Assembly (NCBI GenBank): GCA_030592825.1
Contig: JAUVIG010000113.1
Coordinates: forward strand, 1 to 9,675
Direction of reading: 5' to 3'
From: Chlorobiota bacterium
GTDB lineage: Bacteria; Bacteroidota; Bacteroidia; Bacteroidales; JAADGE01
Length of the DNA: 9,675 nt
Numbering within the stretch: the stretch's first letter is position 1; each line of letters opens with the position of its first letter. The translations under genes were made by a program, and so were the position numbers. The notes below the pieces were generated by a model. It did no database searches. It was not told the origin of the DNA and saw only the letters and a list, made by a program, of their open reading frames with translations. Positions 6,870 to 9,675 of the stretch are shown here, one piece after another.

Positions 6870-6927
6870 GTTACATGTTGCGGGTTACAGGTTGCATGAT
6901 GTGAACCTGTAACTTGAAGCATGTAAC
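6870..6927. repeat. 58-nt palindromic repeat between tRNA-Leu and tig
   Basis: Outer arms GTTACATG (6870-6877) and CATGTAAC (6920-6927) and inner arms GTTACAGGTT (6884-6893) and AACCTGTAAC (6904-6913) are both perfect, separated by 6-nt internal loops of equal length and a 10-nt apical loop. Each arm is also built of two similar units (GTTACATGTTGC and GTTACAGGTTGC), so it looks like a duplicated and inverted short repeat. It lies in the tig leader region and could be a REP-like element or a 5'-UTR hairpin. Confidence 0.6.
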
Positions 6928-6953
6928 AACAAACAAACTAAATTTTCAAATTA

Positions 6954-6968
6954 AAAGAACTGTTCTTT
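6954..6968. promoter_or_regulatory. Perfect 15-bp inverted repeat upstream of tig
   Basis: AAAGAAC and GTTCTTT are perfect mirror arms around a single T. The site lies between the tRNA-Leu terminator and the tig leader palindrome, where a promoter for tig-clpP-clpX would be expected. It could be a repressor site; I recognise neither CIRCE nor another known operator. Confidence 0.3.
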
Positions 6969-6977
6969 GTTTCATAA

Positions 6978-7006
6978 ATAAAAAACCGCCTGCAAAATAC
7001 AGGCGG
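6978..7006 (-). terminator. Strong Rho-independent terminator of tRNA-Leu
   Basis: CCGCCTG and CAGGCGG form a perfect GC-rich 7-bp stem with a 7-nt loop (6986-7006), followed on the minus strand by TTTTTTATTT. It begins 5 nt after the 3' end of the tRNA, so it ends the tRNA transcript and separates it from tig. Confidence 0.9.
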
Positions 7007-7010
7007 AATG

Positions 7011-7092
7011 TGCGGATGAAGGGACTCGAACCCCCACACCTTGCGGCACAAGATCCTAAGTCTAGCGTGTCTACCAATTTCACCACATCCGC
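7011..7092 (-). tRNA. tRNA-Leu, anticodon UAG
   Basis: The minus strand folds as a class II tRNA of 82 nt. The acceptor stem is GCGGATG with CATCCGC (7 perfect pairs), followed by discriminator A73. The D-arm carries AAATTGGTAGA. The anticodon loop CTTAGGA gives UAG (7058-7056), which reads CUA and probably other CUN leucine codons. A long variable arm (TGCCGCAAGGTGT) is typical of leucine tRNAs, and the T-loop is TTCGAGT. CCA is not encoded (the next bases are CAT), so it must be added after transcription. One oddity is a U-U mismatch at positions 28-42 of the anticodon stem (7064 against 7050). It is a single-gene unit with its own promoter-like box and terminator. Confidence 0.95.
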
Positions 7093-7103
7093 ATTTTGCG
7101 ACT

Positions 7104-7153
7104 GCAAAAGTAAATTATTTTTTTATTACAAAAAAATAATTTTAAGCTTTTGC
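7104..7153. repeat. 50-nt interrupted palindrome upstream of tRNA-Leu
   Basis: GCAAAAG (7104-7110) pairs with CTTTTGC (7147-7153), and TTATTTTTTT (7115-7124) pairs with AAAAAAATAA (7130-7139) around a 5-nt loop. It coincides with the promoter-like box of the tRNA and marks the edge between the housekeeping block and the RHS scraps. Confidence 0.5.
7105..7131 (-). promoter_or_regulatory. Bacteroidota-type promoter of tRNA-Leu
   Basis: TACTTTTG at 7112-7105 is an exact match to the TAnnTTTG -7 box of Bacteroidota sigma factors and ends 13 nt before the tRNA's first base. A TTTG at about 7132-7129 may be the -33 box, but the gap of 16 nt is shorter than the usual 19 or so, so only the -7 box is convincing. 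Confidence 0.5.
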
Positions 7154-7174
7154 ATTTTTAATAAAATATGGACA

Positions 7175-7292
7175 GATTAGAGCCGTATCATAAACATAAG
7201 TTGTTACACCTTCGGCACCTGATTTTTTCTGTTATTCTGCCGGCTGTGTCGTATTGCATTTCGCGGATGTTGTTATTTGCATCGGTTTGTTT
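7175..7292 (-). pseudogene. Frameshifted RHS/YD-repeat fragment
   Basis: On the minus strand the frame from 7292 reads KQTDANNNIREMQYDTAGRI, then TEK. One base later the adjacent frame reads GAEGVTTYVYDTALI (7219-7175). Both are unmistakable RHS YD-repeat sequence, and they join smoothly (TEKSGAEGVTTY) if one A is removed from the run of six A's near 7224-7229. It covers about two YD repeats out of a protein that normally has over a thousand residues, with no start or stop of its own. Its upstream end meets the target duplication of the 427-bp inverted-repeat element; its downstream end dissolves into AT-rich sequence near the tRNA. It is a dead relic of an RHS gene or of a displaced RHS tip. 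Confidence 0.75.
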
Positions 7293-7293
7293 T

Positions 7294-7720
7294 GGATCAA
7301 GCAATAAATCTGGGGGGATAATAAAATATTCTCCTGCATATTAATTGAATATCTATTATTATTTTAATACTTACTTTTGTTCCCGAAGCAAGTTCGGGAT
7401 AACAAAAAATCAAGACTTCAAACAAATTTCTTGTTTTCTACACTTCACTTCACTAAAATAAAAGAACTCTCTCCCTCTGTGCCTCCGGTCGTTCAAACAG
7501 CTTTTATTTCTTGACGTTTCGTTTCGTTTGAAAACTACGAAATTTCTTCAAGGTCGGGTTCAGCAACTTGCAAAGATTTTTAAATAATTATTAGTTTCTT
7601 TGATTAAAAAGGTAAAATAATATCCTCCCCCCCAGATATTTTGCTTGACCCGTTTTTCTTATTTAGATTGGCTAATATTTATGCTTAATTTTTATACTCC
7701 CCAGATTTATTGCTTGATCC
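7294..7720. mobile_element. 427-bp MITE-like element with 22-bp TIRs and 8-bp target duplication
   Basis: The ends are perfect 22-bp inverted repeats, 7294-7315 (begins GGATCAAGC, ends CTGGGG) and 7699-7720. They are flanked immediately by the direct repeat TTTGTTTT at 7286-7293 and 7721-7728, the mark of a transposition event with 8-bp duplication. There is no transposase or convincing reading frame inside. The interior has a hairpin CCCGAA/TTCGGG (7382-7398), a 9-bp inverted repeat AAATAAAAG/CTTTTATTT (7456-7464 with 7501-7509), and a third, diverged copy of the end sequence at 7627-7651. An 8-bp duplication occurs with families such as IS66, ISL3 and IS256, but I cannot match the ends to any of them. 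A non-autonomous derivative of an insertion sequence is the simplest reading. Confidence 0.72.
7627..7651 (+). repeat. Diverged internal copy of the element's terminal repeat
   Basis: CCCCAGATATTTTGCTTGAC, with flanking C's, matches the right terminal repeat (7699-7720) at most positions and has the same orientation, about 70 bp inside it. The C-run before it also mirrors the G-run of the left end. It suggests an older end, a nested insertion or a transposase subterminal site. Confidence 0.5.
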
Positions 7721-7759
7721 TTTGTTTTGTTTATGCAATTATAGTTAATTTATTCTGAA

Positions 7760-7866
7760 ATGAAAATGTTGTTTTCATTATTACTTGTTGTACATGTAAA
7801 AGTTAATGCTTTGCATTAAAGTAGTTTGGAAACTACTGATATAGAACGACGAAGACAGAGTCTTCG
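7760..7866. other. Cluster of four short perfect hairpins
   Basis: Within 107 bp there are four perfect stems: ATGAAAA/TTTTCAT (7760-7778), TTAATGC/GCATTAA (7803-7819), AGTAGTTT/AAACTACT (7820-7837, directly abutting the previous one) and CGAAGAC/GTCTTCG (7850-7866). No reading frame crosses it. It could be a structured RNA or a remnant of one, lying downstream of the toxin partner gene. The flanking 7729-7759 and 7867-7942 show nothing I can identify. Confidence 0.45.
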
Positions 7867-7942
7867 CCGAGCGAGGGGGAACTGAGTTGACCAAAAATTG
7901 TTACCACCTACTACATTGTTTATTATTGCTAACTTGCATACT

Positions 7943-7964
7943 GATTAGTTACCGACTACTAATC
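7943..7964. other. Hairpin over the stop codon of the partner gene
   Basis: GATTAGT and ACTAATC form a 7-bp stem with an 8-nt loop that includes the stop codon at 7961-7959. No T-run follows on the minus strand, so it is at best a weak terminator or an mRNA-end stabiliser. Confidence 0.25.
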
Positions 7965-8384
7965 TTTTCTTAATTTCACAAATACATTTTCAATTTTTTC
8001 TGATTTTCCACATTCTTTATATCTATAACCAAATATTGGCTTATTTAAAGAAATGTCTTTAATATATTCTTCACCATATAAATAAAAGTACCTACCGGCA
8101 TCCTTTAATTTTATTTTTTTAAATACCCCGGATTTTAATTTATAAAAATGATTATTCTTAATTGACCAGTAACCATATAGACCTGTTATTCCAAATACCA
8201 GTTCATCAGGATGATCTTTTATATAATTATATATGTTTTTTTCAACACTCAAATAATCTGTAAAAATAAGGCCATATGAAATATTTTCGTAATATTCTAA
8301 ATCATTTCGTAAAACTATTACCTTATTATTTTTTAAAACTATTCTTTGAAATTCAGTATTTTCGAAAAATGAAACAAATCTCAT
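7959..8384 (-). CDS. Small protein of unknown function downstream of the RHS toxin; candidate immunity partner (main frame)
   Basis: The intact ATG-started frame has 141 codons (MRFVSFFENTEF to VFVKLRKD). I recognise no family. It is rich in Tyr, Lys and Ile, has no membrane segment, and contains an aromatic stretch (GITGLYGYWSIKNNHFYKL). The same frame is open without a start codon for a further 52 codons upstream (8385-8540), reading DTLVVIIDLNKYQEVAKKEI and NVNFICIPVFNLYRSKAKK, which looks coding. So ATG 8384 is probably an internal methionine of a longer protein of about 210 residues whose start is at 8590. Position decides the guess at its role: a short gene immediately after the toxin-bearing 3' end of an RHS gene is usually the cognate immunity gene. 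That is inference; nothing in the sequence itself shows toxin binding. Confidence 0.6.
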   Translation of the reverse strand: MRFVSFFENTEFQRIVLKNNKVIVLRNDLEYYENISYGLIFTDYLSVEKNIYNYIKDHPDELVFGITGLYGYWSIKNNHFYKLKSGVFKKIKLKDAGRYFYLYGEEYIKDISLNKPIFGYRYKECGKSEKIENVFVKLRKD

Positions 8385-8590
8385 AAGATTGTCACTACAG
8401 TTATATTTTTTTGCTTTACTTCGGTATAAATTAAAAACAGGTATACATATAAAATTGACATTTTCTGTTATTTCTTTTTTTGCAACTTCTTGATATTTAT
8501 TTAGGTCAATTATTACTACAAGTGTATCTATTTGACAAAACTACAAGTATTTATAGAAATTAATCCTATGAACAATATTAATTTTAACAT
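8385..8590 (-). pseudogene. 5' part of the partner gene with signal peptide and frameshift
   Basis: ATG at 8590 lies 3 nt after the RHS stop codon and starts MLKLILFIGLISINTCSFVK followed by TAG (8530-8528). This is a short lipoprotein-type signal peptide: a Lys, a hydrophobic core and a cysteine at residue 16, with a lipobox (INTC) that is loose but plausible for Bacteroidota. The downstream frame (8540 onward) continues directly into the 141-codon frame. Both are open together only over 8540-8531 (TTTTGTCAAA). Adding one T to the run of four joins them into one protein of about 210 aa. A one-base deletion, or a homopolymer sequencing error, explains this best. The 3-nt spacing to the RHS stop suggests translational coupling. 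Confidence 0.6.
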
Positions 8591-8593
8591 AAT

Positions 8594-9675
8594 TTAATGT
8601 ATAGATAGTATAAAAAATAAATTATTTATTTCTTTATTTATTAAACGATGAATTTTACCTGTCCAAGGATCCATAATTTTAATAAAACCTTTACCATTAT
8701 CATAATATTTAACTCGAAAAATATTTGCATCATGGAGTCCGCCTTGTCTTGTACGATATCCAATATTTACTAAGTTACCATCTAGCATCTCATTTGCAAT
8801 ATCTCCATGTTCAGTTCCCGAACTAAATAAAACATTTTTGGTGTTATAACTTTCACTTTGATACATGTTTTTTATATCTGATTCACTTAATCCTCCGTGA
8901 CTTGTATGACCATATTTAATGTTATAATCTGATTGATGTGTATATCCACTACGTGAATTTGGACTATTACTTTCTGCACATGCAAAAGGACAATCCATGT
9001 CTCCATCTTGTTTAACTTTAAGAATATTATAATTGGTAATATCTGTCTGCATTCTCCCCCCATGCCAAAAATTCCTGCCATCCAATACAGCATCTAACCC
9101 GCCACCAATACCTCCCAATACACCTCCTGATAAAGCACCTATACCTCCTTGTATAGCACCTTGCCCCAAAGACTCTCCAAATGTATTACCTTGTAATAAG
9201 CTTGTACCGGTACCATTAATAAAACCACCTGTTAAGCCTGTTGAAGCCCCTACTATTGCACCGTTTCCAAAACATGATTGAGCGGAAAACATTGCTGAAT
9301 TTGCTATTTGGACAGATCCTCCCATCGGCAAACCTATAGTTGCAGAAGACCCTATAAATCCGGCACCAAATGATACGCCACCCAAAACAGAACTGACACC
9401 TGCTCCAACTCCGGCAGTTGCTGCACCTGCAAGAGCACCAACACCAATATATCCGACAAGATTCCAACCTGTTGCACCTGCCATATTTCCGGTTATATAC
9501 CCTGTGACACCACCAACAACAGCCCCAATAACCAGATTTATCCATTCACCGTCAGGATCAGTATATTTCAAAGGATTATTCAAAACATAAGAATACCGAT
9601 TAAAGTTTTGTGTGAAATCAGGCATTTGTATGTAATTGTCGGGGGAGAGCATGCGTCCGAGGATTGGGTCGTATA
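8594..9675 (-). CDS. RHS repeat-associated core protein with C-terminal papain/C39-like cysteine peptidase domain (3' end of gene)
   Basis: The frame runs through the right edge, so only the last 359 codons are seen; the Met at 9652 is internal. Visible residues 1-45 are the RHS-associated core (YDPILGRMLSPDNYIQ, then RYSYVLNNPLKYTDPDGEW), where self-cleavage to release the tip toxin normally follows. Residues of about 46-200 are a Gly/Ala-rich, partly hydrophobic linker such as often precedes RHS toxins. The tip (about 205-359) contains QDGDMDCPFACAES (oxyanion Gln222, Cys228), GGLHDANIFRV (His314) and MDPWTGKI (Asp335): the order and setting of a papain-fold/C39-like peptidase (compare 'Q....DCGpAc' ... 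'H' ... 'DP..G'). The likely role is a contact-dependent or secreted antibacterial toxin cleaving a peptide target; the substrate is unknown. The last residues (NNLFFILSIH) look unlike the rest and may reflect C-terminal erosion. The partner gene follows 3 nt after the stop. Confidence 0.85.
   Translation of the reverse strand, partial: YDPILGRMLSPDNYIQMPDFTQNFNRYSYVLNNPLKYTDPDGEWINLVIGAVVGGVTGYITGNMAGATGWNLVGYIGVGALAGAATAGVGAGVSSVLGGVSFGAGFIGSSATIGLPMGGSVQIANSAMFSAQSCFGNGAIVGASTGLTGGFINGTGTSLLQGNTFGESLGQGAIQGGIGALSGGVLGGIGGGLDAVLDGRNFWHGGRMQTDITNYNILKVKQDGDMDCPFACAESNSPNSRSGYTHQSDYNIKYGHTSHGGLSESDIKNMYQSESYNTKNVLFSSGTEHGDIANEMLDGNLVNIGYRTRQGGLHDANIFRVKYYDNGKGFIKIMDPWTGKIHRLINKEINNLFFILSIH

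Noticed and set aside
7011..7092. tRNA-Leu as attachment site of a genomic island
   Set aside because: Integration at the tRNA 3' end would place foreign DNA toward tig, where only a terminator and small palindromes lie; the RHS material is on the 5' side, and no repeat of the tRNA end is found in the window.
6914..7180. 88-codon plus-strand reading frame
   Set aside because: It runs across the terminator, the tRNA-Leu gene and its promoter on the opposite strand; its peptide is a translation of tRNA sequence.
7760..7866. Retron msr-msd RNA
   Set aside because: The hairpin run suggested it, but there is no reverse transcriptase gene nearby and no flanking a1/a2 inverted repeat that I can identify.
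8528..8543. Programmed ribosomal -1 frameshift in the partner gene
   Set aside because: No X XXY YYZ slippery heptamer in the correct phase and no clear downstream stimulatory structure; a lost T in TTTT is simpler.
9033..9545. Frames antisense to and overlapping the RHS linker (9033-9281 plus, 9216-9545 minus)
   Set aside because: Pro-rich or Cys/Trp/Arg-rich peptides arise from reading the Gly/Ala-rich linker codons in other frames.
1..9675. CRISPR array
   Set aside because: No regularly spaced direct repeats with unique spacers and no cas genes are seen anywhere in the window.

Overview
The window is AT-rich and every recognisable gene lies on the minus strand. It most likely comes from a Bacteroidota chromosome. 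The order tig-clpP-clpX, the long trigger factor (457 aa), the lack of clear Shine-Dalgarno sequences, a TAnnTTTG-type -7 box in front of the tRNA, and YD-repeat/RHS and secreted beta-helix proteins all fit that phylum. I cannot name a genus.

Reading along the minus strand (right to left), the right third (about 7150-9675) is accessory DNA. The 3' end of an RHS (YD-repeat) gene enters from the right edge. It carries the RHS core, a long Gly/Ala-rich linker and a C-terminal domain with the Gln-Cys-His-Asp pattern of papain/C39-like cysteine peptidases, so it looks like a polymorphic toxin. Three bases after its stop begins a small gene with a lipoprotein-like signal peptide. That gene is broken by a one-base frameshift and continues as the 141-codon frame at 7959-8384; it is the natural candidate for the toxin's immunity partner. 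Next come a run of four short hairpins (7760-7866), a 427-bp non-coding element with 22-bp perfect terminal inverted repeats and 8-bp target duplications (7294-7720), and a frameshifted scrap of another RHS repeat (7175-7292).

The centre (about 3390-7150) is conserved housekeeping DNA: tRNA-Leu(UAG) with its own promoter and a strong terminator, then trigger factor, ClpP and ClpX. Together these form the nascent-chain folding and ATP-dependent proteolysis module: trigger factor at the ribosome, ClpX unfolding, ClpP degrading.

The left third (1-3390) is again accessory. It holds three small orphan genes of unknown function (two membrane proteins and one lipoprotein), spaced by structured non-coding DNA. 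That DNA includes two related group II intron-like remnants (1179-1412 and 2334-2605) without reverse transcriptase, a 147-bp interrupted palindrome, and a decayed HigA-type antitoxin whose first codons are overrun by the end of a membrane protein gene. The 5' end of a secreted right-handed beta-helix gene leaves the window on the left.
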